Notes: generated from the letters alone by a model not told the origin. A DNA stretch of 64,000 bases from an uncultured bacterium (GCA_937905825.1 CALCXM010000031.1:1-64000); one strand, 5' to 3'. Positions 47,101-57,547 are shown, counted from the first letter of the stretch. Numbers and translations are program-made.

Positions 47101-49349
47101 AGAACCAATCTCCGGCGTCCGATCCACGCGGACCACAGGGACTCTGCGATCAAGGCCAAGAGTGCGATGAGAGCCAGGGGACGCCACAGTTCCCCGTGGC
47201 CGTTGGGCAATCCGCCAGCGTCTTCTTCGGAAGATTCAGCGTTGAGCAGTTCGAATGCGGAATGGATCCCGGTCAACTCACCGGGCTGCAAGCGTTCCAG
47301 AACGCTTTCCTCCCGATCCAATTGCACGGCGAACAGGTGTTGGCCTGCCCCTTCGGTTTCGATGCGATAGAGGCCGACACGGGCGGTGTTGCTTCCTTCG
47401 ACCGCGGGCAGTTGCCATTGGCCCCGTCGAATCTCTCGGGCTTCCGATTCGATCGCGATGCGCGCGTCGGTGGGAGTCACGAGTTCCATGTTGCGCGGGA
47501 AGGCGCTCACTTCAGCGAGCAGGGAACCGCGCGGGGCGATGCGCCTTGAAGGCCGCGCGGGCCGACCTGCATCGCGCACGAGGTCGTAGACGAAGGGCAC
47601 CAAGGCCGGGCCCCAACTGGGGAAGCCGGTCCAACTGTCTTCCAAGGAACTGGTCCAAAGCAGGACGCGCCCGCGGTCGAAGTCGCGCTCAATCAAGAGC
47701 GCCGAGGAAGCACGATCGTCGAGGTTTGCCAAGACGCGCGCGCTCTCCAAAGGGGAGGCGGGCATGAAGTTGTAGAAGGGCGCTTCCGTCAAGAGGGACT
47801 TCCAACGGTCCTCCGCGAAGAGCGCCAAAGCCGGATGGGTTTCGTCGAAAGTCGCCACCCGGTAGTAGTTGCTGCGGCGCGAGGCGACGGCCACCAGCTC
47901 GCCCAGTTGAGCCGGGGAAAGCCCCGATCCATCCAAGCGGAAGAACTGCTTGTTGAAGGTGTTCGGCATGACTTGATCGCCCAAGCTCATGACGAGCGAG
48001 GCTCCGCCGGCCACGTGCTCTTCCAGTTGGGTCAGCACCTCCGGAGCGAGGCTGGCCACGTTCATCAGCCAGACCAGATCGTAACCGCCAAACTCAACGT
48101 CACCATTCTCGAGTTCCCGGGGCGTGACTTCCTTGGGGGCGAAAGGTGCGCTCTCGCTGCCGAGGTTTTCTCCGTCGAGGCTTGGCTCTAGGATGACCAT
48201 CACGCGCGCGGCTGCGTCCTTTTCAAAGTCGATGTGCGGGGCGCCGTTGACCACCAGCACGCTGACCGGTTCGGGAACGAAGAGCACCTCCGCCAGGTGA
48301 TCGTCCACGGGCAAGCGGTCGCCCTCCAGGTGTGCGATCAGGGCGTGCTCGCCGCTGCGGTCGAAGACCGCCGGAAAGATCGCCTCGCCTTTGCTGCCCG
48401 GATCCAGATCGAGCAGTTGGCTGGGACGCCGCACGCCGTTGATCTCGAGGGCCACGCGCAGGCCCACGCGGGGTTCCTGTCCGTGGTTTGCCACTCGAAC
48501 GCGCAGATCGACGGGGACTCCGACACCGAGCCAGGGACCTTCCACTTCGATGGCCTCGATGCTCAGGTTGGGGGGCCGGCTGTCGCCGTTGGAAAGGTCC
48601 TCGACTTGCACCTTCAGGCCCAAGGCCTCAAGTTGGTCGAGCACGGTACCGAGGCCCGACTGCGCGAGATCGCCTTCACTGTCTTCGAGTGCCAAGGCTT
48701 GGTCGAAAGTGGAGCGTTGCAGGTCCGAGAGCAACCGGATTTCGACGCGACTCTCTTGGGTGCTGGCGGCTTCCTCTTTTGCGATCTCTAAAACTTGCGC
48801 CAAAGCGGAGGGCAAGTCGAAGGACTCATCCGTGGGATCGGTCAGGGCTTCCAAGGCACTGCGCGCCTGGCTCAAGTTGCCATTGGAGAGCACTTCAGCC
48901 GTGGAACCGCCGAGGATCAAGAAGCAGCGGTCGCCCCGTTGATCGCTGAGTTCCCCAATCAATTCCCGGGTGCGTTCTACGCTGCGTTCGAAAACCGTGT
49001 TGAGTTCGCCCCGGTAGCCGGTGGAGGCGGAGCCGTCCAAGACGATGGCCAAGTCCCGGCGGGTTTCCGTGAGGCCCGCCAGGGGACCATCACTGCCGGA
49101 AAAGGGCCGGGCCACGGCAAGGGCCAAAGCCAAGATCGCGAGGGTGCGCAAGAGCAAGAGCAACCAGTCTTCGAAGCGCACGCGACGACGCGTTTGCTTG
49201 TAGGCCGCGAGCACAAAGCGCATGGCCGCCCAGGGCATCGGTTGATGCCGTTGGCGGTTGAGCAGGTGAATGATGATCGGCACGCTGGCCAATCCAAGCC
49301 CGGCCAAGAGCGCCGGGTTGACGAAGCCTTCGAAGAGGGCGAGGCTCAT
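47097..49349 (-). CDS. BatA-like VWA membrane protein
   Basis: A 750-residue membrane protein with the BatA N-terminal signature (1-80; PIIIHLLNRQRHQPMPWAAMRF, then a transmembrane segment DWLLLLLRTLAILALALAVA). A VWA domain has a DxSxS site (DGSAS, 105-109). A long extracytoplasmic part contains a GATase-like region (VSVLVVNGAPHIDFEKDAAARV) and there is a final transmembrane helix (WRPLALIALLALIAESLW). The ATG at 49349 overlaps the DUF58 stop (ATGA) and its own stop overlaps the next start. The product is expected to be embedded in the membrane with the VWA domain available to MoxR, based on Bat systems. Confidence 0.88.
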   Translation of the reverse strand: MSLALFEGFVNPALLAGLGLASVPIIIHLLNRQRHQPMPWAAMRFVLAAYKQTRRRVRFEDWLLLLLRTLAILALALAVARPFSGSDGPLAGLTETRRDLAIVLDGSASTGYRGELNTVFERSVERTRELIGELSDQRGDRCFLILGGSTAEVLSNGNLSQARSALEALTDPTDESFDLPSALAQVLEIAKEEAASTQESRVEIRLLSDLQRSTFDQALALEDSEGDLAQSGLGTVLDQLEALGLKVQVEDLSNGDSRPPNLSIEAIEVEGPWLGVGVPVDLRVRVANHGQEPRVGLRVALEINGVRRPSQLLDLDPGSKGEAIFPAVFDRSGEHALIAHLEGDRLPVDDHLAEVLFVPEPVSVLVVNGAPHIDFEKDAAARVMVILEPSLDGENLGSESAPFAPKEVTPRELENGDVEFGGYDLVWLMNVASLAPEVLTQLEEHVAGGASLVMSLGDQVMPNTFNKQFFRLDGSGLSPAQLGELVAVASRRSNYYRVATFDETHPALALFAEDRWKSLLTEAPFYNFMPASPLESARVLANLDDRASSALLIERDFDRGRVLLWTSSLEDSWTGFPSWGPALVPFVYDLVRDAGRPARPSRRIAPRGSLLAEVSAFPRNMELVTPTDARIAIESEAREIRRGQWQLPAVEGSNTARVGLYRIETEGAGQHLFAVQLDREESVLERLQPGELTGIHSAFELLNAESSEEDAGGLPNGHGELWRPLALIALLALIAESLWSAWIGRRRLVL

Positions 49350-50257
49350 GATCCGCGACCTCCGCGCGCCCGCGCGCTGCGTTTGGCCAGGTAAGCCGAG
49401 AGGATCGTCTCGAGGCTTTGATCGGTGGTGCTTTGCACGAAGTCGATGTTCAAGGCCCGCGCCTGACGGGCGAGCTTTTGGTTGTGTTCTTCGATCTGCT
49501 TGATGTACTCGTCGCGAATCGTCTTCGGATCGATCTTCTGCAAACCGCTGTTCTCGAGGCCCACGAAGCGCGTCAACTTGTCGAAGTCGAAGGTGAGTTC
49601 CTGGGGATCGAGCACTTGGAAGAGGATTGGCTCGTGGCCAGCGAAGGACAGCCGCCGCACGCCTTCCAGAATCTGATCGATGTCGTCGAAGAAGTCGGAG
49701 AAGACCGCGACGATGCCCCTGCGTGAAAGGCGCGAAGCGACCCAACTGAGCACGCTTCCGATTTGCGTGGGCCCACCGGGGACGCTCGCTTCGAGGGTCT
49801 CGAGGATCACCTTGCGCTGGGGCGCGCCGTTGCCGGGGGGGACCTTGTGGCGGTCCTTTTCATCGAACACCACCAAGCCCACCGTGTCCCGTTGGGAGAG
49901 CGTCAAGTGGCCCATGGCTGCGGCACACCAGCGCGCGTAGTCGAACTTGGTCCACTTGCCGGAGGTGTAGGACATGGACTCCGAGGCGTCCACCAAGAGG
50001 TGCAAGGCCAGGTTTGTTTCCTCGACGAATTCCTTGACCACCAGACGGTCGGACTTCGCGAAAACCTTCCAGTCCACGTGCTTGAGTTCATCCCCAGGGA
50101 CGTACTCGCGGTGTTGTTGGAACTCTACCGAGGAACCCCGGTGGGGGGATCGATGTTGGCCCGCTTGGAATCCCTCAACAACAGTTCGCGCCACCAGGGA
50201 GAGGTGCGAAAGGCTGTCGAGAACTTTGGGGTCGAGAGCTGTGGAGCGCGACGTCAC
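49346..50257 (-). CDS. DUF58 domain protein
   Basis: A 303-residue DUF58 protein, a family nearly always encoded next to MoxR ATPases. It has the family signature EYVPGDELKHVDWKVFAKSD (51-70) and a VWA-like fold with a D-x-S-x-S-type metal site (DASES, 90-94). Unlike many DUF58 proteins, no N-terminal transmembrane segments are present; the protein is probably cytoplasmic. The stop overlaps the BatA-like start. MoxR, 15 bp upstream, is the probable partner. No enzyme activity is known. Confidence 0.92.
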   Translation of the reverse strand: MTSRSTALDPKVLDSLSHLSLVARTVVEGFQAGQHRSPHRGSSVEFQQHREYVPGDELKHVDWKVFAKSDRLVVKEFVEETNLALHLLVDASESMSYTSGKWTKFDYARWCAAAMGHLTLSQRDTVGLVVFDEKDRHKVPPGNGAPQRKVILETLEASVPGGPTQIGSVLSWVASRLSRRGIVAVFSDFFDDIDQILEGVRRLSFAGHEPILFQVLDPQELTFDFDKLTRFVGLENSGLQKIDPKTIRDEYIKQIEEHNQKLARQARALNIDFVQSTTDQSLETILSAYLAKRSARARGGRGS

Positions 50258-50272
50258 GTGAATCCTTGCGGA

Positions 50273-51301
50273 TCAGCTCGCCGAGGAGGTGATGCCCGGC
50301 AAGCCCGCGCCGACACCGGCTCCGGCTTGCACTTCGTTCAGCAAACGATCGATCAATTGATCCGAGGTGATGCCTTCCGCCGCAGCGGAGAAATTCGTGA
50401 CGATGCGGTGACGCAGCACCGGGTGGGCGACGCTCTTGACGTCCTCAACAGAAACGTGGTTGCGACCGGCGAGGGCCGCTTGCGCCTTCGCGCCGAGAAT
50501 CAGGAACTGACTGGCGCGCGGACCCGCACCCCAGGTGACCCACTCCTTAAGGAAGGGCAAGGGATCGGTCGACCGCACCCGCGTACCACGCGTTAAGGCG
50601 AGGCAGTAATCGTAGACGTGGTCCGCGACGGGAATCGAGCGCACGGCCTCTTGGATCTCCAGGAGTTCTTCCGCACCCAACACGCTCGTGGGGTCTGCGA
50701 CCTTGGCGCCAGTGGTGCGGCGCAGGATCTCACGCTCTTCATCGAGGGTCGGGTAACCCACGTGCACTTCAAACATGAAGCGATCGAGTTGGGCTTCGGG
50801 CAGGGGATAGGTGCCCTCCTGCTCGATGGGGTTCTGAGTGGCCAACACGAAGAACGGATTCGGCAGGGGGTGGGTCTTGCCAGCCGAGGTCACCTGGCGT
50901 TCCACCATGGCTTCCAGCAAAGCCGCTTGGGTCTTGGGGGGCGTGCGGTTGATCTCGTCGGCGAGCACCACGCTGGCGAACAGGGGGCCGGGTTCGAAGC
51001 GGAAGGTGCGCGCGCTGGATTCCGGGTCGATGTGCAGCAATTCCGTTCCGGTGATGTCCCCGGGCATCATGTCCGGGGTGAACTGGATGCGGTTGAAGGG
51101 CAGGTCCATGGTCTTCGCCAGGCTGGAGATCATCAGCGTCTTGGCGAGCCCGGGGACTCCGACCAAGAGGCAGTGCCCACGGGTCAAGATGGCGATGAGC
51201 AGTTGATCGAGGACCTTGTCCTGGCCAACGATGACGCGGTGGAGCTCCTCCTTCATGTTCGCGTGAACTTCCCGGAGGCGGGCCAAACTGGCTTCGGACA
51301 T
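50273..51301 (-). CDS. MoxR family AAA+ ATPase
   Basis: A 342-residue MoxR AAA+ ATPase (AAA_3). Walker A is GVPGLAKT (48-55), Walker B is VVLADEINR (111-119, with the catalytic Glu), and ATQNPIEQEGTYPLPEAQLDRF is the sensor I/arginine-finger region. A C-terminal lid contains WGAGPRASQFLI. MoxR ATPases are chaperones that remodel or insert metal into VWA-domain partner proteins; two such proteins follow in the same operon. The gene starts a ten-gene run to 31296. Upstream of its ATG the leader is C-rich with no Shine-Dalgarno sequence (51302-51330). Confidence 0.95.
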   Translation of the reverse strand: MSEASLARLREVHANMKEELHRVIVGQDKVLDQLLIAILTRGHCLLVGVPGLAKTLMISSLAKTMDLPFNRIQFTPDMMPGDITGTELLHIDPESSARTFRFEPGPLFASVVLADEINRTPPKTQAALLEAMVERQVTSAGKTHPLPNPFFVLATQNPIEQEGTYPLPEAQLDRFMFEVHVGYPTLDEEREILRRTTGAKVADPTSVLGAEELLEIQEAVRSIPVADHVYDYCLALTRGTRVRSTDPLPFLKEWVTWGAGPRASQFLILGAKAQAALAGRNHVSVEDVKSVAHPVLRHRIVTNFSAAAEGITSDQLIDRLLNEVQAGAGVGAGLPGITSSAS

Positions 51302-51683
51302 GGGCTGCTAAGTGGGGGTGACGGTGTGGGGACGAGATAGTGGAGAAGAGCAGGACGGATCAGGTCGCGAGTCTTTCCCTTGGAGGGGTTGAGCCCTCTG
51401 GCTGGGTTGATCGCAGTGAGATCCTAGGGGTCACGGAAGCGGGACTCCATCACAGAACCCTATAGGCGCTGAGGGCATGCCATGGGACAGGAGAAAAGAG
51501 GGAGCCCTTCCGCGAAGTGCAGTGGGGGTCCAGAGTACGGCCCTGATCGTCACCTGCGAGCGCTCGAACGCAAATCTCACGTGATGGGGGCCGAATTCGG
51601 AGTCCGGAGGGGGCGGGACGGAATGGGAGAGAGCGGAAGGCCTGGACAAAAGTCCCATGCAAAGGTTCCGTAGGGAGCGGAAC
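51302..51683. other. intergenic region upstream of the MoxR operon
   Basis: These 382 bp separate the moxR start from the end of the 105-residue gene, both on the minus strand. The operon promoter is expected here. The leader just before moxR is C-rich on the coding strand. An 8-bp inverted repeat (CATGGGAC near 51481 and GTCCCATG near 51651) is probably fortuitous. I see no gene or terminator. Confidence 0.4.
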
Positions 51684-52001
51684 TCAGGCGGCTTCGCCAG
51701 CGCTGCTGTGTTCGTGGACGAGGGACTCGGGGTCTCCGCAAAGTTCATTCGCGCGCAGGAGCTCAGCGGGGCTCAGGAAGAAGCGCTTGACCGCGTGACT
51801 CGCCCAACGCATTCCAAGGTGTGCCAGGGCGGTGTCGAGCTTGGGACCTTCCAATCCGGCGCGATTCGCTTCCGAGTGCAGCCAACGTTCCACCCCGGGG
51901 ACTCCTTGCAATGCTCGAAGGACCTCCCTTCTGGAGGCGTCTTGATCATCGAGAATTCGTAGGAGTCTGCGCCGCTGGGTCTTGTTGGATGCTGTCGTCA
52001 T
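51684..52001 (-). CDS. small hypothetical protein
   Basis: A 105-residue protein with an ATG start at 52001. It is basic at the N-terminus and predicted helical, with DDQDASRREVLRALQGV and GMRWASHAVKRFFLSPAELL. It has no signal peptide, membrane segment or known motif that I recognise. It lies alone between the PQQ-like gene (201 bp upstream) and the MoxR operon (382 bp downstream), all on the minus strand. Composition and helix pattern suggest a true gene, but chance cannot be fully excluded. Confidence 0.5.
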   Translation of the reverse strand: MTTASNKTQRRRLLRILDDQDASRREVLRALQGVPGVERWLHSEANRAGLEGPKLDTALAHLGMRWASHAVKRFFLSPAELLRANELCGDPESLVHEHSSAGEAA

Positions 52002-52202
52002 GTCGCCGAGGTTGTCGGTCGAAGCGGCGAAGGCTTGAGTGCCTTGGGGGGGGCCGTGGGAGGCGCTCTCGGCAATTGTTCGAGAGCCGAGAAAAGGCCG
52101 AGATTTCGCTAATATCCCTATCTTGGCGCAGATGATCGGGAGTTTGGAAAAGACCTCCCGTGCTCCTGGAAAAAGACGCCCGGGCCGGGAAATCCTTGCC
52201 TG

Positions 52203-54359
52203 CTATTTGCAGCGGAAGTGGAAAAGGGCCCCGGCGGCGAGCAGGTACAAGTCCGGGCCTCGGGCGAAAAGGCCGCCGGGAGCGAAGTCGGAGGTCATGC
52301 GCAAGGGCTGAAATTGTTCCAGATATAGTTCCCGATTCCGGTCGAGCCGGTACAGCCCGCGGTCCGTGGCGAACAACACGCGCTGCCCTTCGAGCAGGGC
52401 GCTGGCGATCGGTAGCTCCTCCCTGGAAAGGTAGATCGAATCCCGGCGAGCGCCTGTTTGCATGTCGTGGGAAGACAGGGTGCGACGGGCCCCGGCGCGC
52501 CCCAGCACCAGCACTTCCCTGGAATTGCCACCGAGCAGAACGCTGCTCTCCCCGCGGGCCAGGGGCGGATCTTGCAACAGAGGAATCGGTTGGGTGTTCT
52601 CGCGCGGGGCGAAGTCCAAGGCCGCTCGCAAGCCGTAGAGTTCCAAGCCATCCGCTGGTGCCCACAAGAGCACCGGCTCGGCCTGATCGCCACCTTCCCA
52701 AGCATTCGGCCCCAGGGCGCTCTGCCATCCGGGGCTGGAATCCTCGCGTCGATCGTTGGCAAAGCTCGTCACCAAACGACCATCCGCCAGATCCAGCAGG
52801 AAGCCGGCCCCGAGGTTCGTGCCCACGAAGAGCATGCGGCCCGTGGCGCGCAGGGGTTGCCCCGGGGTGCGGATCAAGTTGGCGCCCATCAGGCGCAGGG
52901 CGTTGGCGGAGGTGATGTCCGTGCCGCGGCACAGCATGCGTTTCCAGCGGGGCACGCCGCTGCCGGCGTCCAAGGCCAGGAGCCAAGTCTGTGCTTCTCC
53001 CGGAGCGTTGGCGCTCTCGATGCCGTCCGCTTCCGTGGTCACCCAACGTCGCGCTTGAACAAAGAGCGTGCCTTCCACCAGGATCGTTCCCGGTTGAAAC
53101 TCCCACATGCCCGGTTCGAGCAACTGCTCCAGTGGGAGGTGCTTGCCACCTTCCAAGAACAGCCCGCTGCCCCCAAGACTCCAAACGGCGACCGGCAACT
53201 CGCTGTGATGGGGTGGCCGAATGCGTTGCAGCAAGTTCGAGGTTTGGCCATCGGCGCGACCCGAGAGGATGAAGACATCCTGGTAGAGGCTAGCGGGGTC
53301 CTTTCCGGTTTCCCCGGTGAGCGGATAGAACGGCCAATCGCGGCCGGTGCGCGTGACGGAGCGCGGAATCGGTTGGGTGAGTTCGAGGCCCAAACGCCAA
53401 GGCTCGAAGATGCGGTCTTCCTCTTCGCCACCGATCAACCAACAGGTGCCAGTGGTTTGAACCAGGACGGCACCCGCATTCAAGAAAGCCAGCCCCGGCT
53501 GTCCTTCGATGCGCGCCATGGAGCGCGGCTTTGTGCGTAGGGGCAGGGTCAAGGGGTGACCTTTGAGGGGCTCGTAGTTCGCGGCCCCCGGCCATTGGGA
53601 GTCGCGCGTTTGAGGGGCTCGAAGCAGGCGATCCAAGAGTTGCTGACGGCTATCGATCGCGCCTTGCAGTTTCGAATCGGCCAAGAGGGCCACTTGCATG
53701 CGCGCGCGCTCGAGCCAGACCCAAGCGGATCGTGGTTGGCCCCGTTCGAGTGCTTGCTCGAAGAGCCACAGGTCCGCACGCAGGGCTTCCAGGCTGCAGG
53801 GGAACTCACGCTCGAGGGCGCGCAAGCCTGCGGCCCGCGCCTGGCTCGGAACACGTCCGCTGAGCAACCAGGGAGCGCCGCGTTCCTGCGCGAGTGGTCG
53901 AAAGTGTTCTTGCCAGGCTTGGCGCTCGGCGGGTTCCAATCCAGCGAGCCTGCGCAAGACCGCGTTCTCCACGGCTTCTGTGCGGCGTTGGAAACTGTTG
54001 TCGCGATCCGGCCAGCGCTCGGCGATGGCCGCTCCGAAGCTTGGCGGTTGTGCTTCGCCTGCCGCCAATTGGATGCCAACGGGGACGCTGGCCCCCGGTT
54101 CGCTCTGGGCGAGGGCGGAACGCCAGGCTTCAAAGGCGGCGGTCCAATGGCCGGCGCTGGCCGCTCCCGGTTGCAAGGCGAGCAGCAGTTCCCTGTCGCC
54201 ACGGGCTAGGGCAGCGCTCGAGTCCTCCGCCGTGGGCAGGTACACCGCGTTGCGCTTGGCCTTGCCCGGCGCGGACAATTGCGCGCTGGCTGGAGGGCAC
54301 AAACGGGCGACGAGCGCGAGCACGCAAAGCGCGGGCATCTGAACGAGGAGTCGAATCAA
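52203..54359 (-). CDS. exported PQQ-propeller-like protein
   Basis: A 718-residue exported protein (signal peptide to about residue 26, PPASA). An N-terminal helical part (about 40-260; WTAAFEAWRSALAQ, LFEQALERGQPRSAWVWLERA) is followed by a beta-propeller-like region (about 270-718). Propeller repeats are degenerate, for example LLALDAGSGVPRWKRML and GFLLDLADGRLVTSFAND. The architecture recalls the first half of the giant protein at 39898-44625. The start is TTG at 54359, with GGGTGA upstream at suitable spacing; an ATG at 54338 would lack such a site. It follows the FtsB-like gene by 19 bp. Function unknown. Confidence 0.8.
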   Translation of the reverse strand: MIRLLVQMPALCVLALVARLCPPASAQLSAPGKAKRNAVYLPTAEDSSAALARGDRELLLALQPGAASAGHWTAAFEAWRSALAQSEPGASVPVGIQLAAGEAQPPSFGAAIAERWPDRDNSFQRRTEAVENAVLRRLAGLEPAERQAWQEHFRPLAQERGAPWLLSGRVPSQARAAGLRALEREFPCSLEALRADLWLFEQALERGQPRSAWVWLERARMQVALLADSKLQGAIDSRQQLLDRLLRAPQTRDSQWPGAANYEPLKGHPLTLPLRTKPRSMARIEGQPGLAFLNAGAVLVQTTGTCWLIGGEEEDRIFEPWRLGLELTQPIPRSVTRTGRDWPFYPLTGETGKDPASLYQDVFILSGRADGQTSNLLQRIRPPHHSELPVAVWSLGGSGLFLEGGKHLPLEQLLEPGMWEFQPGTILVEGTLFVQARRWVTTEADGIESANAPGEAQTWLLALDAGSGVPRWKRMLCRGTDITSANALRLMGANLIRTPGQPLRATGRMLFVGTNLGAGFLLDLADGRLVTSFANDRREDSSPGWQSALGPNAWEGGDQAEPVLLWAPADGLELYGLRAALDFAPRENTQPIPLLQDPPLARGESSVLLGGNSREVLVLGRAGARRTLSSHDMQTGARRDSIYLSREELPIASALLEGQRVLFATDRGLYRLDRNRELYLEQFQPLRMTSDFAPGGLFARGPDLYLLAAGALFHFRCK

Positions 54360-54378
54360 AACAGTTCACCCACGCAGG

Positions 54379-54819
54379 TCAGGGCTTTTCCGTGGGGCTG
54401 GGCTGACTGACCGGGGGCAAGGGCGCGAGTCCGCGCTCTTCGATCTCCAACTTTTGCTCTTCGGTGCGCTGGCGACGCAGACGTTCCAAGTAGATGTCGT
54501 TGCCCAAGGCGTCCAGTTGGCGTTTGAGTCCCTTCATCTCTTTCACGTCGCGCTCGAAACGGTCTTGCAAATCCGTTTCGTGCCCGATCAGGCGTTGCTC
54601 TTCCTTGCGCGATGCCTTCAGACCCAGGGTGCCAATTTGGGCCAACAGAATCAGCGGAACCCACACGGGCATCCAGTACAGAAAGACTTCCAAGGAGCGC
54701 ATCAAGTAGCGCTTGAGGAAGGGATTGTTGGCCTCGAGGTTCCCTTTCTCCGAAACAAAACCAGCGGCCTGCAGGGGCAGGTCGCTCGTCTTGTTGTCGG
54801 GCCGGCGCTGTTTCGCCAA
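54379..54819 (-). CDS. FtsB/DivIC-like septum formation initiator protein
   Basis: A 146-residue single-pass membrane protein. One transmembrane segment (about 45-66, VFLYWMPVWVPLILLAQIGTLG) is followed by a coiled coil (70-125) with NDIYLERLRRQR. That segment recalls the D-x-x-Y-[IL]-E-[KR] motif of FtsB/DivIC. These proteins help assemble the division machinery with FtsL and FtsQ. The gene directly follows eno (17 bp), the classic eno-ftsB order. The start is TTG at 54819 with a strong GGAGGAG upstream. The N-terminus is longer than in typical FtsB. Many planctomycetes lack FtsZ, so the role here may differ. Confidence 0.72.
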   Translation of the reverse strand: MAKQRRPDNKTSDLPLQAAGFVSEKGNLEANNPFLKRYLMRSLEVFLYWMPVWVPLILLAQIGTLGLKASRKEEQRLIGHETDLQDRFERDVKEMKGLKRQLDALGNDIYLERLRRQRTEEQKLEIEERGLAPLPPVSQPSPTEKP

Positions 54820-54836
54820 AGGATTCTCCTCCGGCC

Positions 54837-56136
<1,300 letters not shown>

Positions 56137-56196
56137 TACGCTGCTGAGGTCGATTTTGAGCTCGGTCCCCATTCCTTTGGCCCAATCCCTGTCACG

Positions 56197-56499
56197 ATGA
56201 AACAGCTTCTCTACGGTCTCTTCTCCCTCGCCGGGGCCTTCGGCCTCTGGACGCTGCTGGCTGCGGCCCAACCTTTGGGGCCAGACACTCTCCCGGCCGT
56301 CCTGGTGGAAGGCACCACCATGCTCGACTTGAACCTCGCGAAGGGCACGGGCATTGGATTTGCAGGCTTGGCCGCGGACACCCCGGTCGCGATCCTCGAG
56401 GTGAGCGGCGCTTGGCTGTTGCTTGAGTTCCCGACTCAGACCGGTGGGCCCACTTGGGTCAATTCGGCCGGCATCGTTTCCTGCAAAGTTCGACGATAG
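56197..56499 (+). CDS. small exported SH3-like protein
   Basis: A 100-residue protein with a signal peptide (MKQLLYGLFSLAGAFGLWTLLAAA). The mature part (about 25-100) has alternating beta-strand character and ends GPTWVNSAGIVSCKVRR. This recalls bacterial SH3 domains, where a Trp-Val segment closes the barrel. It contains TTMLDLNLAKGTGIGFAGLA and VAILEVSGAWLLLEF. It is divergent from eno with a 97-bp gap and is followed by pssA after 170 bp. Family assignment is tentative. Confidence 0.55.
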   Translation: MKQLLYGLFSLAGAFGLWTLLAAAQPLGPDTLPAVLVEGTTMLDLNLAKGTGIGFAGLAADTPVAILEVSGAWLLLEFPTQTGGPTWVNSAGIVSCKVRR

Positions 56500-56669
56500 G
56501 AGCCTTCCGGAGCCTGAATCACAGAATGCGGCCACGCGCGGCTCGGCGATTGCCGGCCTTCCCGATTCTGGTGCGCTCCAAACGCCAGCGATCTAGTCGA
56601 TCCTCCCGAAGAAAGGTACAACTCTGGCATGTGCCCCGGATGCCAACCCCCGGTCCGCGACGAAACGCT

Positions 56670-57545
56670 ATGAAGCCTGTCCAAATGATCCCCAACATGC
56701 TGACCCTCGCCAACTGTGGCTGCGGTCTCTTGGCAATTTCCAAGGGGGTCGATGCGCTCGCCTACAGGGGGGGCGACGAGACGTTCTTTTATCACAAGAT
56801 GGAAGCCGCCTGCTTTCTGATCTTCCTGGGCATGGTCTTCGACGCGCTCGATGGCAAGGTCGCCCGGCTGACGCGCAGCTTCAGTGATTTTGGAGCGCAG
56901 CTCGATTCCTTCGCCGACGCCTTGACCTTCTGTGCGGCGCCCGCGTTGCTCGCCAAGGTCCTGATCGAACACGAGGGGGCGTTCTTGAACTACGCGGGTT
57001 CTCCGCGCTTGCACTTCGCCGCCGCCGCCGCCTTCACCTTGATGGGCATCTTGCGTCTGGCGCGCTTCAACTTGGAAACCGAGCACGACGAAGAGGCTCA
57101 CATGTCCTTCAGCGGCTTGCCCGTGCCCGCCGCAGCGGGCGCCATCACGTCGACCTTGCTGATGTACCTGATCCTGCGCGTGCCGGCCCTCGAGCAAGCG
57201 GAAGGCACGGTCACGCCCGTGGGGGAAATGGTCGGCTTCTTCGGTGCTCCGAACTGGACGCCGATCATGAACGCCATGCCCTACTTCTTGACCGTCGCCC
57301 TGCCCTTGATTGGACTGGTGATGGTGAGCCGCATTCCCTACGTGCACGTGGCGTCCATGATGTCGAGGAGTGGCGGGAAGTTCGTGTCGCTGGTGGGCTT
57401 TGTGTTCCTCGCCTTTGGTCTGTACCTAGCGCCCGTTCCCTTCTGCTTTGTGGTCTTCAACGGCTTTGTGCTGTTCGGCTTGATGCGCGCTGGCCTTGGT
57501 TTCCGCAAGCGCAAGTCCACGGTTTCCCCCGCGAGCGACGCCTAG
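56670..57545 (+). CDS. pssA: CDP-diacylglycerol--serine O-phosphatidyltransferase
   Basis: PssA makes phosphatidylserine from CDP-diacylglycerol and serine in the membrane, the first step toward phosphatidylethanolamine. The 291-residue product has the CDP-alcohol phosphotransferase motif D-x2-D-G-x2-A-R-x8-G-x3-D-x3-D at Asp58, Asp61, Gly62, Ala65-Arg66, Gly75, Asp79 and Asp83. At least six hydrophobic segments cover the rest. The start at 56670 (MKPVQMIPNMLTLANCG) fits the family; the longer open frame upstream is basic and unlikely. No clear Shine-Dalgarno precedes it. folK begins 2 bp downstream. Confidence 0.94.
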   Translation: MKPVQMIPNMLTLANCGCGLLAISKGVDALAYRGGDETFFYHKMEAACFLIFLGMVFDALDGKVARLTRSFSDFGAQLDSFADALTFCAAPALLAKVLIEHEGAFLNYAGSPRLHFAAAAAFTLMGILRLARFNLETEHDEEAHMSFSGLPVPAAAGAITSTLLMYLILRVPALEQAEGTVTPVGEMVGFFGAPNWTPIMNAMPYFLTVALPLIGLVMVSRIPYVHVASMMSRSGGKFVSLVGFVFLAFGLYLAPVPFCFVVFNGFVLFGLMRAGLGFRKRKSTVSPASDA

Positions 57546-57547
57546 CC

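Noticed and set aside
51481..51659. Inverted repeat CATGGGAC / GTCCCATG
   Set aside because: Eight bases separated by about 160 bp is expected by chance at this size of search.
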